Positions 51,391 to 61,172 of a stretch of 64,000 nt of DNA are shown here, in pieces. Position numbers and translations under genes: made by a program. How positions within the stretch are numbered: the stretch's first letter is position 1; each line of letters begins with the position of its first letter. Source of the stretch: Rickettsiales bacterium (lineage in GTDB: Bacteria > Pseudomonadota > Alphaproteobacteria > Rickettsiales > UBA998); NCBI GenBank assembly GCA_028279475.1, contig JANQNR010000003.1, forward strand, positions 1 through 64,000, given 5' to 3'. The notes below the pieces were generated by a model, which was not told where the DNA came from, made no database searches, and worked only from the letters and a program-made list of their open reading frames with translations.

Positions 51391-52896
51391 ATGACCAAAG
51401 GATTCACGATTAAGGAAACGGAAAATAACGGCCTGCTACGCGCCTATACCATTACAGCCAGTGCCGAGCATCTGGAAGAACAGATCAACGCCGAATTGCT
51501 GCGCATCGGCAAGCAGGTGAAAATCCCCGGATTCCGCCCCGGCAAAGTACCGATGCAGGTACTAAAGCAGAAATATAAGAAGAATACGCTGGGCGACGTG
51601 ATTGACCGCACGGTCAATGAAGGGCTGCGCCAGACCTACGAACAGAATGACATCGCCCCTGCCCTGCAACCGGACGTAAAAATCGAAAAATTTGAGGAAG
51701 ACGGCGACCTCGAATTCAGCGCATCGTTTGAAATCATGCCAACAGCACCGGAAATCGATTTCTCGAAGGTTGAAATCGAAAAACCGAAAATTGACATCAG
51801 TGATGACGAAATAAATAATAGCTTGCAACGTCTGGCCGAAGGCAAGCGCGAGATGAAGGATCGTGCCAAAACGGCAAAAGCCAAGGAAGGCGATGTCGTG
51901 GTAATCGACTTCAAAGGCTTCCTCGGTGACGAACCCTTCCAGGGTGGCGAAGCACAGGGCTTCAGCCTGGAACTCGGCTCCGGCCAGTTCATTCCTGGAT
52001 TTGAAGAGCAACTCATCGGCGCCAAAGCAGGCGACAAAACCGATGTCGAGGTGACCTTCCCTAAAGAGTATCACAGTGAGGAGCTGGCAGGCAAAAAAGC
52101 GCGTTTTGACGTCACGGTGCATCAGGTGCAGGAAGTCACACTGCCGAAAATTGATGACGCGCTGGCTAAAGAGTATAACTACGAATCGCTGGAGCAATTG
52201 CGTGAGTTCATCACCACGCAACTGGCTAATGAGTATCAGGCGGTGCTGCGCAATCATCTGAAAAAACAACTCTTCGATAAGCTCGAATCACAATGCGATT
52301 TTGAGATTCCGGAAAAAATGCAGGCCATGGAGTTTGAGTCTATCTGGAAGCAGTTCGTTGAAGAAGCCACACGCAATGGCGCAAAAGAAGCGGAACTGGA
52401 AGACCAGAAAGGCGAATATGAAGCGATTGCCAAGCGCCGTGTGCAGCTTGGTATTCTCCTGTCTCAAACGGCAGGACGCAACAAGATCGAAGTGTCACAA
52501 CAAGATCTACAATCCGCGATTATCGCCCAGGCGCGCCAATATCCGGGGCAGGAAAGCAAGATCATTGAATTCTTCCAACAGAACCCGAAACAAGTGCAGG
52601 AGTTGCGCGGCCCGATTCTGGAAGAAAAAGCCGTGGACTTTATTTTGGAACAGGTGAAACAGAAAGAAGTGAACAAAACGCTGGAAGAATTTCTGAAGGA
52701 AGAAGAGGCAAAGGAAGCTTCCGGCGATGCTTCATCTGCCACAGCCAAGAAAAAACCGGCCAAAAAACCGGCGGCGACGAAGAAAAAAGCTGCACCGGCA
52801 GCAAAGACCTCGGACAGTGGCAAAAAATCGGCAGCAAAAAAACCTGCTGCCAAGAAAACCGCTGCAAAAACTACGAAGAAGAAGGATGACGCATGA
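51391..52896 (+). CDS. tig: trigger factor with lysine/alanine-rich C-terminal tail
   Basis: Ribosome-bound chaperone. N-terminal ribosome-binding domain with GFRPGKVP near residue 45; FKBP-type PPIase domain ([20 protein letters not shown], about 165-245); helical C-terminal arm. At 501 aa it is about 50 residues longer than usual because of a tail of repeated KKPA, KKKAA and AAKKT units that resembles histone H1 tails. The start at 51391 follows GAAGAAGA. The stop overlaps the clpP start (ATGA). Confidence 0.96.
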   Translation: MTKGFTIKETENNGLLRAYTITASAEHLEEQINAELLRIGKQVKIPGFRPGKVPMQVLKQKYKKNTLGDVIDRTVNEGLRQTYEQNDIAPALQPDVKIEKFEEDGDLEFSASFEIMPTAPEIDFSKVEIEKPKIDISDDEINNSLQRLAEGKREMKDRAKTAKAKEGDVVVIDFKGFLGDEPFQGGEAQGFSLELGSGQFIPGFEEQLIGAKAGDKTDVEVTFPKEYHSEELAGKKARFDVTVHQVQEVTLPKIDDALAKEYNYESLEQLREFITTQLANEYQAVLRNHLKKQLFDKLESQCDFEIPEKMQAMEFESIWKQFVEEATRNGAKEAELEDQKGEYEAIAKRRVQLGILLSQTAGRNKIEVSQQDLQSAIIAQARQYPGQESKIIEFFQQNPKQVQELRGPILEEKAVDFILEQVKQKEVNKTLEEFLKEEEAKEASGDASSATAKKKPAKKPAATKKKAAPAAKTSDSGKKSAAKKPAAKKTAAKTTKKKDDA

Positions 52897-53531
52897 TTGA
52901 TAACCGCTCCGATATGCTCGACGCTTACGCCGAGCTTGTGCCGATTGTCGTTGAACAAACCAGTCGTGGCGAGCGTTCCTACGATATTTTCTCCCGCCTA
53001 CTGAAAGAACGCATTGTGTTCGTGGTTGGGCCGGTGCAGGATTCCATGGCGACGCTGATCGTGGCGCAATTGCTGTTTCTGGAATCGGAAAACCCGGAAA
53101 AAGAGATTTCCATGTATATTAACTCTCCGGGTGGCGTGGTCACCTCCGGATTGTCGATTTATGATACGATGCAGTATATCCGCCCGAAAGTATCGACCCT
53201 GTGCATTGGACAAGCGGCAAGTATGGGTTCACTGCTACTGACCGCTGGAGAAGCTGGCATGCGCCATGTCACGCCTAATGCCCGTATTATGATCCATCAA
53301 CCATCCGGTGGGTTTCAGGGACAGGCAACAGACATTGAAATCCACGCGCAGGAAATCCTGAATCTGAAAAAGCGGTTGAACAACTTGTATGTTAAGCATA
53401 CCGGGCAAAAACTGGCTGCCATTGAGAAAGGTATGGAGCGCGATAATTTCATGAGTGCCGAAGATGCCAAAAAATTCGGACTGGTGGATGAAGTCATCGA
53501 TTTCCGTCAGGTGGCTGAGAAGAAGTCGTAA
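52893..53531 (+). CDS. clpP: ClpP protease subunit
   Basis: Proteolytic core of the Clp proteases (212 aa). Catalytic triad in context: serine in [14 protein letters not shown], histidine in [10 protein letters not shown], aspartate in [13 protein letters not shown]. The substrate-groove motif [11 protein letters not shown] is present. It overlaps the tig stop by four bases, so tig and clpP are coupled. clpX, which normally follows, is absent here; prmC follows instead. Confidence 0.97.
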   Translation: MIDNRSDMLDAYAELVPIVVEQTSRGERSYDIFSRLLKERIVFVVGPVQDSMATLIVAQLLFLESENPEKEISMYINSPGGVVTSGLSIYDTMQYIRPKVSTLCIGQAASMGSLLLTAGEAGMRHVTPNARIMIHQPSGGFQGQATDIEIHAQEILNLKKRLNNLYVKHTGQKLAAIEKGMERDNFMSAEDAKKFGLVDEVIDFRQVAEKKS

Positions 53532-53557
53532 TATTAGCCTTCAACCCCGGTCGCATC

Positions 53558-54346
53558 ATGGTAAATGCACAGGATCGCCGGCGCCTGTTACAGCATCTCC
53601 TGAAACTATCCCCGGAATCCTATGCGCGTAACCACCCTATCCCCCTGACGACTGAGCAGCAAAGCGCTTACGATGCGCTGCTGCAACGCCGCGCTTCCGG
53701 GGAACCCGTCGCCAAAATCATCGGTCAAAAATCCTTTTGGAAGTCCGAGTTTATCACCAACGGCCACACGCTTGACCCACGCCCAGAAAGCGAGCACATC
53801 ATCGAAGCCGTACTGGCGCATCGTCCCGACATCACCGCCCCCTACACGATCCTTGACTGCGGCACCGGCACCGGCTGCCTGCTACTCTCGCTATTGCAGG
53901 AATATCCGAATGCCAAAGGCACCGGCATTGACATCTCTGCTGACGCCATTGATGTGGCTACTCAAAACGCCCAGGCGCTTGAGATGGAATCACGCATCTG
54001 TTTTGAAAGAATTAGCTGGACTTCGCTGGAAAATCGTTTATATGACATCGTTGTAAGCAATCCCCCCTATATTCCAACGCATGAGATTGCCGGCCTAGAA
54101 ACGGATGTACGTGATTACGATCCACACACGGCGCTGGATGGCGGAGAAGATGGGTTAACGGCTTACAAACAATTATTTGCTAGAATGGATACTATACTGG
54201 CACCGGATGGGCTGCTGGTATGTGAGTCAGGCATAGGACAGGCGAGTGCCATCATCGCCCTTGCTTCTTCCGCCCGATTGAAACATGTGGAAACGCGCAA
54301 CGATATTGCACAGATTCCTCGCTCCATCGTATTGCAGCACGCTTAA
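53558..54346 (+). CDS. prmC: peptide chain release factor glutamine methyltransferase PrmC
   Basis: Methylates the GGQ glutamine of release factors 1 and 2 (262 aa). Visible are the SAM loop LDCGTGTGCLLLSLL near residue 103, the catalytic DIVVSNPPYIP near 165, and LDGGEDGLTAYKQL. The N-terminal helical domain is shorter than in E. coli. No prfA lies beside it. The next gene, DUF4167, is also its neighbour in many alphaproteobacteria. Confidence 0.93.
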   Translation: MVNAQDRRRLLQHLLKLSPESYARNHPIPLTTEQQSAYDALLQRRASGEPVAKIIGQKSFWKSEFITNGHTLDPRPESEHIIEAVLAHRPDITAPYTILDCGTGTGCLLLSLLQEYPNAKGTGIDISADAIDVATQNAQALEMESRICFERISWTSLENRLYDIVVSNPPYIPTHEIAGLETDVRDYDPHTALDGGEDGLTAYKQLFARMDTILAPDGLLVCESGIGQASAIIALASSARLKHVETRNDIAQIPRSIVLQHA

Positions 54347-54374
54347 ATATCAAGACGCACGGACAGGAGAGATT

Positions 54375-54956
54375 ATGCGTAACAATAACCGCAGACATAT
54401 GCGAAACCAATCGAATAACAATAGCCGCTACCGCCAAGGTGGTGGGAACCGCGGGCGTGGTAATAATCGCCGCTATCAGCAGGACCAGGACAACAATCAG
54501 GTGTCGCCGCAGCAACGCCGCCACGCGACCAATCAGCAAAACAAGTTTCTGGACCTTGCCAATAATGCACGCCAATCCGGCGAGCGGGTGGAGGTAGAGT
54601 ATTACATGCAGCATGTGGAACACTACACCCGTATTATTAACCTAGCAGACGAGCAATATCAGGAACGTGAAGCATCGCGTCGCCAGGCACGGGGAGAAGA
54701 GGACGATACTGATGCGAATACACAGGAAGATCATGCAGCAAATACCTCAGATGATTCTCTTGATGAAGAGGCGGAGAAAAAACCGCGCACCACGCGCAAG
54801 CCCCGTAAGCCTATCAGCAATGATGCGGAATCGACGGATAGCGATGAGAAAGCTGCGCCTAATAAGCGTACACGTGCCCCAAAATCCCGGGAAGATACCG
54901 ATAGCGGCGCCAGCCTTCAAAACGTATTGCCAGTAGCCAATATGGATGATGAATAA
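54375..54956 (+). CDS. DUF4167 protein
   Basis: A 193-aa alphaproteobacterial family of unknown function. The N-terminus is very basic and Asn/Arg-rich (NNRRHMRNQSNNNSRYRQGG), probably nucleic-acid binding. The conserved block DLANNARQSGERVEVEYYMQ follows near residue 60. The remainder is an acidic then Lys/Arg-rich disordered tail. AGGAGA precedes the ATG at 54375. Cytoplasmic; role unknown. Confidence 0.88.
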   Translation: MRNNNRRHMRNQSNNNSRYRQGGGNRGRGNNRRYQQDQDNNQVSPQQRRHATNQQNKFLDLANNARQSGERVEVEYYMQHVEHYTRIINLADEQYQEREASRRQARGEEDDTDANTQEDHAANTSDDSLDEEAEKKPRTTRKPRKPISNDAESTDSDEKAAPNKRTRAPKSREDTDSGASLQNVLPVANMDDE

Positions 54957-54957
54957 G

Positions 54958-56136
54958 TCAGACTGCCTTTTCCGATGATGATCGGGATTGAGTTTGCGTC
55001 ACCATCGCTGTTGGCTCTTCCTGTAAAGACGCCTCTTGCATGGTAAAAGACGGCCATTGCGTCAGATCAGTTGCAGCAGAGACTTGCTGCCGTAATGTAT
55101 CATGCAAAGGATGATCAAGTCTGAATACATCGTTTTGTTTCGGCTCGGTGTTATCCGGAAACACTCGATCCCCGTAACGTTCGATGTAGTCCGCAAACGA
55201 AAGTGGCGCAGCACCCCGCTTTTCCACCCATTGTTGGTTGTCCTCTCGATACTTCTCGAATTCTGTCACATCCGGCACTTTTCTATCCTTCACATTATAA
55301 CGATAGGACGAGTAATAATGCCCACGGTGATCGATCATCTGCGCTTCTTTCCCATGCATCAACCCACGCTCCGTACGAAACGTGTTCACTGTAGCGATAG
55401 CAAATTCTTCCACGGCCAGTTTTTCCTGATCATATTGACGTTCTAATGCCTGATGCCGCTGCTGTAATGCCTGATATTCAGAGAGCGAATTTCTGTAGGT
55501 CTCCACTGCTTTCTTAACATAGCCATAGCGGGATTTTGTCTGTACCGTTCCTTCCGTACCTTCCTTCGTTTCCTTCTCCAGTCGGTTGAACTCCTGGATC
55601 GCTTGCTTAATATCCGATGGCGCTTCCTTAAAAAATCGATGCTCGGGCAACAAGGTTAGTTGCGTATGAATCACCTGCATGTCATGCACAAGATTTTCTT
55701 TTTCTACGTTAATATTCACTCGTTTTTTTTGTGAATCATATAAATGTTTATCCGCCGCATGCGCCAGTTCATGCAACACCGTTTCCACCGGATCGGCAAT
55801 AAACATATCGCCATCCTCGGAGAAATGACGGATGCGTTGGTGAGTCTCGAACCTATCCAGACCGATAACGATACGCCCCGCAGGTTCGTTATGTAATATA
55901 TAGTTGGGAGAGCCATCTTTATCTTTTTCGTTATTTAACAGAATTTTTTTACCCTGAAACTTTCCTCCGGCGTAATCCGGACTGTCCAGCTTCGCTTTGA
56001 CGGCATTAAAAATATACTGCCCCACATGCGTGCCCTGCAACTCATTCAACGCATCCACAACCTTTTTGCGTACCTGTGGATTGGTCATACCGCTGAGATC
56101 GCAAATCTCCTGCCACGTCGTATTATACTCGTTCAA
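54958..56136 (-). CDS. M91/NleD-like HExxH metallopeptidase, N-terminus altered by a repeat
   Basis: 392 aa. VLHELAHAADKHLY (near residue 121) gives the zinc motif HExxH. EEFAIATVNTFRTERGL then HRGHYYSSY, about 125 residues later, fit the third-ligand and Arg/Tyr pattern of M91 effector peptidases. A coiled-coil segment lies between. No signal peptide. The paralogue at 56349 starts about ten residues earlier; here that part is replaced by palindrome copy D. The only upstream start is a TTG inside the palindrome (56136); ATG at 56088 is the alternative. A toxin or effector role is inferred. Confidence 0.6.
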   Translation of the reverse strand: MNEYNTTWQEICDLSGMTNPQVRKKVVDALNELQGTHVGQYIFNAVKAKLDSPDYAGGKFQGKKILLNNEKDKDGSPNYILHNEPAGRIVIGLDRFETHQRIRHFSEDGDMFIADPVETVLHELAHAADKHLYDSQKKRVNINVEKENLVHDMQVIHTQLTLLPEHRFFKEAPSDIKQAIQEFNRLEKETKEGTEGTVQTKSRYGYVKKAVETYRNSLSEYQALQQRHQALERQYDQEKLAVEEFAIATVNTFRTERGLMHGKEAQMIDHRGHYYSSYRYNVKDRKVPDVTEFEKYREDNQQWVEKRGAAPLSFADYIERYGDRVFPDNTEPKQNDVFRLDHPLHDTLRQQVSAATDLTQWPSFTMQEASLQEEPTAMVTQTQSRSSSEKAV

Positions 56137-56180
56137 CTTTAAAATTTCCTGTAAAATTTTGAAGTTGAAGGTCGAGTATA
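56124..56180 (+). repeat. TATACTCG palindrome, copy D
   Basis: 57 bp, TATACTCGTTCAAC...GTTGAAGGTCGAGTATA, nearly identical to copy B. It overlaps the 5-prime end of the HExxH protein gene and is followed by ACCTTTAAAA and then the TATAGCAG hairpin at 56191. Confidence 0.85.
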
Positions 56181-56190
56181 ACCTTTAAAA

Positions 56191-56255
56191 TATAGCAGTT
56201 TCTCAACGTAAGAGCTTTCCTGAATAGGAAATTCTTACGTTGAGAAACTGCTATA
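56191..56255. repeat. TATAGCAG hairpin with CTCAACGTAAG stem
   Basis: TATAGCAGTTTCTCAACGTAAG pairs perfectly with its inverse over 22 bases around a 21-base loop. The ends match the hairpin at 35319; the inner stem differs completely yet remains paired. Confidence 0.85.
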
Positions 56256-56348
56256 GATTGCTTGTTGGATGCCTCTTTCATGACCATATGGCTTAGCACA
56301 TCGCCTTAACATTGAAAAGAGTTAATTTATGAAGATTAATGGAAATGT

Positions 56349-57674
56349 TTAGGGAATACGTACATCCGGTGATCGCCCCGATTCGTCCGGCACCTGGGAT
56401 GCGGTGACGGGCTGATTCTCCGGCACATCGCTTACCTCAAAGCGGGGAAGATGTGCTGCCATCGTCTGATCCTTGCCTTCCGGCGCTTGCACCCGTGGAT
56501 TTTCCGGCACAATCGGGTCTTGTAGTATGCCGTTTTCGCGCTCATGCAGCTCGCGCACCAACCCGCTATAGGGTGTTAACCGATCTCCATAACGCTGCAT
56601 AAATTCTTCGGCGGACGTCGGTGGCGCGCCGTATTGTTCTTCCCATTGTTTATTTTGGGCATGTGCACGTTTAACATCTCCATGATCCGGAAAATCATAC
56701 TCATTATTTTGTGGGTCATATTCTCTGAAATAACTATTTTCATAATGTCCACGATGCTCTGCTTCCTCAACCTTCTTGCCTGCCATCATGGCTTTTTCAC
56801 TACGATAGGCATTGGTTGTCGCAATGGCAAAATCCTCCAAATCCAAACGATTGCGGTCTATGGTACCGTGTAACCCCTGCATTCGCTCTAAAAGCGCTTT
56901 ATGCTCCGGCAAATTGCCCACATAGATGTCAATGTCCCATTCCAACATTAGTTTTGATTGTTTGCCTGTCCGTATCATGGAGCCTTCTGTCGGCTTGTGC
57001 ATGTCAGGCTTTTTTGGGGTATTCTCGTTTGGAAATAATATCTTCTGCTCAGAATCACTTATTGTCGCTGTAGTATCCTCTAATGCTCTAAGTGCACGCA
57101 CTTTATCCTGTATCTCTTGTGGTGCTTCCTGAAACAAGGTGCTGTTCGTATCCCGTATTTGCTGATCCAGCCCTTTCATGGCCTTGTCGATCTCCTTAAC
57201 TTGATCGGCTGCATCCAACGCTCCTTTATACAAAGACACGGCCTGATTATCCGCCACATGCGACAGCTCATGCATTACCAACTCATCATATGGCATGGAA
57301 AAATATCCACCATCAGTGCTTCCAAATCGCACGGAATGAAGGTCATCATGCTTCAGGCTAATCGTCACGGAACCGGTATGGAGATCTTTATTCACCGCGT
57401 TTACACGCCCCTTTCCGCTCAGATCATATTCCGGGTATACCGGCTGATCCGTCAGGAACACCATCTCTCCCTTGAACACGCCATCCAATTGCGAGGGGCT
57501 GTTCATCTTGGTTTCGATACCGGAAAGAATCAACTGCCCCATATGGGTGCCCTGAATCTTGTCCAGCGACTGCTCCATCTTCACACGATTTTCAGGACTG
57601 ACTTCATCGCTGATGATAATCACATCCTGCCATTCCATGCGAGTCGAGGTATTTGGTGGGGATTCATTGGCCAT
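56349..57674 (-). CDS. M91/NleD-like HExxH metallopeptidase, intact paralogue
   Basis: 441 aa, homologous along its length to the preceding gene: KIQGTHMGQLI near the N-terminus matches ELQGTHVGQYI there. VMHELSHVADNQAV carries HExxH near residue 145. EDFAIATTNAYRSEKAMMAGK and HRGHYENSY follow. No signal peptide, and the C-terminal 60 residues are Pro/Glu-rich. Tandem duplication is inferred. Both could be delivered effectors or act on internal targets; no immunity gene or secretion system is seen beside them. Confidence 0.65.
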   Translation of the reverse strand: MANESPPNTSTRMEWQDVIIISDEVSPENRVKMEQSLDKIQGTHMGQLILSGIETKMNSPSQLDGVFKGEMVFLTDQPVYPEYDLSGKGRVNAVNKDLHTGSVTISLKHDDLHSVRFGSTDGGYFSMPYDELVMHELSHVADNQAVSLYKGALDAADQVKEIDKAMKGLDQQIRDTNSTLFQEAPQEIQDKVRALRALEDTTATISDSEQKILFPNENTPKKPDMHKPTEGSMIRTGKQSKLMLEWDIDIYVGNLPEHKALLERMQGLHGTIDRNRLDLEDFAIATTNAYRSEKAMMAGKKVEEAEHRGHYENSYFREYDPQNNEYDFPDHGDVKRAHAQNKQWEEQYGAPPTSAEEFMQRYGDRLTPYSGLVRELHERENGILQDPIVPENPRVQAPEGKDQTMAAHLPRFEVSDVPENQPVTASQVPDESGRSPDVRIP

Positions 57675-57698
57675 GCATAGTAGTATAGCACGCTTCGG

Positions 57699-58901
57699 TT
57701 AACGTTTTATGTCATCTCCTACCTGTGACAATAACTGCTCCCGCGTGAGCGTAAAACCGGAGGCCAGCCAATCCTGCTCTAAGCGCTTCAAACACGCACC
57801 CATGGCTTTGCCTGGATGCATGCCCAGCGCCTCTAAATCCTTCCCCCCTATCGGAAAGACCGGCGGCTGGAACTGCGCTGCCACGTCCAGCATGGCGGCA
57901 TCCATGTGCCCCGCCCTCGCCGACTGCCACCACAGAGCCGTCAGTACCGCGTCACGTTGGTACGTATAAAGCGCATGTTGCACTACTTCTGTTGAATCAA
58001 GGACAGGCATGGCCAGCGCCGCACTTAACTGCATCTGTGTCCATTTCGGCAATTTCCACTGCTGCGCCAGCTCCAGACTGGCATCTCCATAAAGGCATAA
58101 CAGCCGGATCACAGGGTCAGCGACCGACGATACAGAGACCTCACAGGACAATAATGACTCCAGCAATGTAAGATTCAGTGATGAAGACAGATAGAGTACT
58201 TCCGTGATGCCACACGCTTCCATCTGCCGTAGCGCTTCCAATGGAGACGGCGCTGCCAGGAGTTTCATCATTTCCTGCGCGATACGCTCCACAGAAAGTC
58301 GCGCCAACCCATCCCGGTGCTGTCGGCAGGCCGCCAGTGCCTCCACATCCGGAGACTGACGGCCATGCGTCGCCAGGAAACGGAACAAGCGTAGAATGCG
58401 TAAATAATCCTCCTGAATGCGCGCCTCCGGGTCACCGATAAACTGCACCCGACCCGCAAGCGCATCCTCCCTGCCTCCTACATAATCATACAGCGTCCCA
58501 TCCGGCGCTAGCATCAGCGCGTTCATGGTAAAATCACGCCGCAACGCATCCTGTTCCCAATCATCCGTATAGATCACTTCGGCATGACGCCCGTCACATG
58601 CGGCATCCACTCGTAACGTGGTAATTTCAAAGGGCTGGCCTTCAATCACCACCATCACCGTTCCATGCTGTAACCCGGTCGGCACCACGCGATGCTGCGT
58701 CGCAGCAAACACCTCCATCACCTGCTGCGGCAAGGCGGACGTTGCTACATCCAGATCACCGCTCTCACGTCCCATGATTGCATCACGCACGCAGCCACCG
58801 ACGAACCGAATCGGCAGCATATGCACTTCACACACATCCACCAATTCCCGAACTGGGGCTGCGCTCAGCCATGCCGGTGACAAGGTGGCGACGTCAGTCA
58901 T
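57699..58901 (-). CDS. cca: CCA tRNA nucleotidyltransferase
   Basis: Adds or repairs the 3-prime CCA end of tRNAs (class II nucleotidyltransferase, 400 aa). IRFVGGCVRDAIMGRESGDLDVAT holds the GGxVRD motif and the metal aspartates. RRDFTMNALML and ARIQEDYLRILRLFRFLATHG follow in the usual order. The start overlaps the DUF6111 stop. In this genome at least tRNA-Tyr encodes its CCA, so the role may be repair for some tRNAs. Confidence 0.95.
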   Translation of the reverse strand: MTDVATLSPAWLSAAPVRELVDVCEVHMLPIRFVGGCVRDAIMGRESGDLDVATSALPQQVMEVFAATQHRVVPTGLQHGTVMVVIEGQPFEITTLRVDAACDGRHAEVIYTDDWEQDALRRDFTMNALMLAPDGTLYDYVGGREDALAGRVQFIGDPEARIQEDYLRILRLFRFLATHGRQSPDVEALAACRQHRDGLARLSVERIAQEMMKLLAAPSPLEALRQMEACGITEVLYLSSSLNLTLLESLLSCEVSVSSVADPVIRLLCLYGDASLELAQQWKLPKWTQMQLSAALAMPVLDSTEVVQHALYTYQRDAVLTALWWQSARAGHMDAAMLDVAAQFQPPVFPIGGKDLEALGMHPGKAMGACLKRLEQDWLASGFTLTREQLLSQVGDDIKR

Positions 58902-59194
58902 GGAACATTGGTATTATCAGGCGCCACATGTCCCGGCACCAATTCTCCATCCACCACAGTCGGCGGCACATAGGTGCCAGCCTTGTTCTCCTGTTGCGTA
59001 AATCCCCAGAACACGAACGAACCGATGAGCAACACAATGCTGGCCATAATCGCCCAGAACAGCATACTGCGCCGCACATGCTCGGCGATCCGGCGACCAT
59101 CACCGACGCGGCGTGAAAGAATCAGCACCCAGATCAGATAAAATCCCAGCGGGATCAGCGCCGGCCATAATTTTAACAGTATCAATTTTAGCAT
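58898..59194 (-). CDS. DUF6111-type small membrane protein
   Basis: 98 aa with two hydrophobic helices: LKLWPALIPLGFYLIWVLIL and FWAIMASIVLLIGSFVFWGF. A short extracytoplasmic tail follows (GTYVPPTVVDGELVPG). This small membrane protein is commonly found beside cca in alphaproteobacteria; its function is unknown. The start at 59194 was chosen over 59278 since the upstream part is not protein-like. It overlaps cca by four bases and is transcribed before it. Confidence 0.75.
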   Translation of the reverse strand: MLKLILLKLWPALIPLGFYLIWVLILSRRVGDGRRIAEHVRRSMLFWAIMASIVLLIGSFVFWGFTQQENKAGTYVPPTVVDGELVPGHVAPDNTNVP

Positions 59195-59276
59195 GGCTGA
59201 TAATCTAGCGGAATTATGGGTTCGTGAGAAGTAATTCTTTATGGTAACGGGCACCGTTTGCGGGTAACGTGCGCGC

Positions 59277-60173
59277 ATGGTTTCATTTCCACTTCACTGG
59301 ACGGGCATTGGGTATTTCATCGCCGCCATGGCATTCTTTTCGGCGATGAACGTTACCATTCGCAGTATGGCCGGTGAGATGGATCCGTTGCAGATGGTGT
59401 TTTTCCGCAACCTGTTCAGCTTCTTGATCCTGCTCCCATTTGCCTTGCGGCACGGTGGAATGGACGCTTTTAAAACCAACCGCCTCGGGCTGCATTTTAT
59501 GCGCGCCGCCGTCGGGCTGGTGGCCATGCAAGGATGGTTTATTGCGTTAGCAAATATGCCCGTCAACACCGCCACCGCCATTAGCTTCAGCGCACCTCTC
59601 TTTGCCACTATATTAGCGATCCTATTCCTGGGAGAACGGATCGGTTGGATGCGCGCCATAGCGCTGCTGGTTGGATTTACCGGCGTTCTGATTATCATCA
59701 ACCCATCAGCGGAGGACGCCTGGAATAGTTATGGCGGCCTCGTCCTATTCGCTACGGCCATCATGGCAGTGGCCGGCATACTGGTCAAAAAACTCACTGT
59801 CACCGAACCCAGCTGGCGCATCGTACTCTACATGTCGCTGTTTATGAGCCTGCTATCATTCCCGCCTGCACTTGCCGTCTGGCAACCACCGACCATGGAT
59901 GCACTCCTGACACTCTCTTTTATCGCCCTGCTATCGACCATCGCACAAATGGCACTCACGCAAGCACTATATCATGAGCAGATCGTCACCCTCATGCCCT
60001 TTGAGTTCCTGCGGCTCATCTTTACCGCCATTCTGGCATGGCTGGCCTTTGCCGAACCCATCACCCTGCGCACGGTTATCGGCAGCGCTGTCATTGTCGC
60101 CAGCGCCGCCTTTATCGCCTGGCGTGAATCGGTTAAAAAGCGTTCCATTACCACCAAAGAGGTGCTGGGATGA
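59277..60173 (+). CDS. EamA-family (drug/metabolite) transporter
   Basis: 298 aa, ten helices in two EamA repeats: MAFFSAMNVTIRSMAGEMDPLQMVFFRN in the first and LVLFATAIMAVAGILVKKL in the second. The conserved FAEPITLRTVIGSAVI helix ends the protein. Such permeases export amino acids or related metabolites; the substrate cannot be told. The stop overlaps the next start (ATGA), so it is co-translated with the ABC-2 permease gene. Confidence 0.88.
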   Translation: MVSFPLHWTGIGYFIAAMAFFSAMNVTIRSMAGEMDPLQMVFFRNLFSFLILLPFALRHGGMDAFKTNRLGLHFMRAAVGLVAMQGWFIALANMPVNTATAISFSAPLFATILAILFLGERIGWMRAIALLVGFTGVLIIINPSAEDAWNSYGGLVLFATAIMAVAGILVKKLTVTEPSWRIVLYMSLFMSLLSFPPALAVWQPPTMDALLTLSFIALLSTIAQMALTQALYHEQIVTLMPFEFLRLIFTAILAWLAFAEPITLRTVIGSAVIVASAAFIAWRESVKKRSITTKEVLG

Positions 60174-61030
60174 GTTCGACGATGCCTCCCCCCTGCCCCA
60201 CACATCATCATGCCGCCTCTCCCCGCGCCATGCTCCGAACCTGTCGGAAACATCGCTCCCTGCTGTGGCAAATCACCAAACGCGACATCACGGCGCGCTA
60301 TCGCGGCTCGGCGCTGGGAATGGTGTGGTCGTTTGTCATCCCGCTACTGATGCTGGCGGTGTATACATTCGTCTTCGGCGTCGTCTTCAATGCTCGCTTC
60401 GGCGATGCCACCACCGGCGAAGCAGCCAGCACTACTGATTTTGCCCTGACCCTGTTTTGTGGCCTGATGATTCATACATTGTTCTCTGAATGTCTAACGC
60501 GCAACCCGACGCTCATCCTTCATCATGCTAATTTCGTCAAGAAGGTGGTTTTCCCGCTGGAAATCCTGCCAATCATGGTGCTGGGTTCCGCCCTGTTCCA
60601 TTTCCTGATGCATGTACTGGTGTTGCTCGCTGGATTACTCTTAACGCAGGGCGCACTTTCATGGACGGTCCTATTATTGCCTCTGACACTCCTGCCTATG
60701 TTACCGCTGCTGTTAGGCATGGGCTGGATTCTGGCCTCGCTCGGCGTCTACCTGCGTGATATCGCCCAGCTAACCGGGCTGCTTTCCACGCTGCTTCTGT
60801 TTCTTTCTCCCATTTTTTATCCGATAGACGCGCTACCGGAGGCATTCCGTCCGTTTCTGTATCTGAATCCCTTAACACCTATCATTGAAGCAACGCGGCA
60901 AGTCGTACTTTACGATCAGTTACCAAACATGACGATATTACTTTATTACAGTGCAGCATCACTTGCCATGATGCTGGTCGGATTCTGGTGGTTTCAAAAA
61001 ACCCGCAACGGCTTTGCCGACATCCTGTGA
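60170..61030 (+). CDS. ABC-2 type permease, polysaccharide export type
   Basis: 286 aa with about six helices. ITARYRGSALGMVWSFVIPLLMLAVYTFVFGVVF is the typical Wzm/TagG-like N-terminus, followed by LGVYLRDIAQLTG and LSPIFYPIDALPE, classic motifs of O-antigen or teichoic-type exporters. The matching ATPase (Wzt-like) is not adjacent in this window. It could export surface polysaccharide that anchors the RTX layer protein encoded downstream; that link is inferred. Confidence 0.88.
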   Translation: MSSTMPPPCPTHHHAASPRAMLRTCRKHRSLLWQITKRDITARYRGSALGMVWSFVIPLLMLAVYTFVFGVVFNARFGDATTGEAASTTDFALTLFCGLMIHTLFSECLTRNPTLILHHANFVKKVVFPLEILPIMVLGSALFHFLMHVLVLLAGLLLTQGALSWTVLLLPLTLLPMLPLLLGMGWILASLGVYLRDIAQLTGLLSTLLLFLSPIFYPIDALPEAFRPFLYLNPLTPIIEATRQVVLYDQLPNMTILLYYSAASLAMMLVGFWWFQKTRNGFADIL

Positions 61031-61172
61031 CACGATAAAAACATACCAAACCCCGCCCAGATTAACGACAATTTAACTTAAATGGAATAAATATCGACCC
61101 TTCGTTGCTCAGATGCAACAATTAGGCGCGGGTAAGAATAAATCCCGAAACCACAGGCAAGAGGTGTTGACA

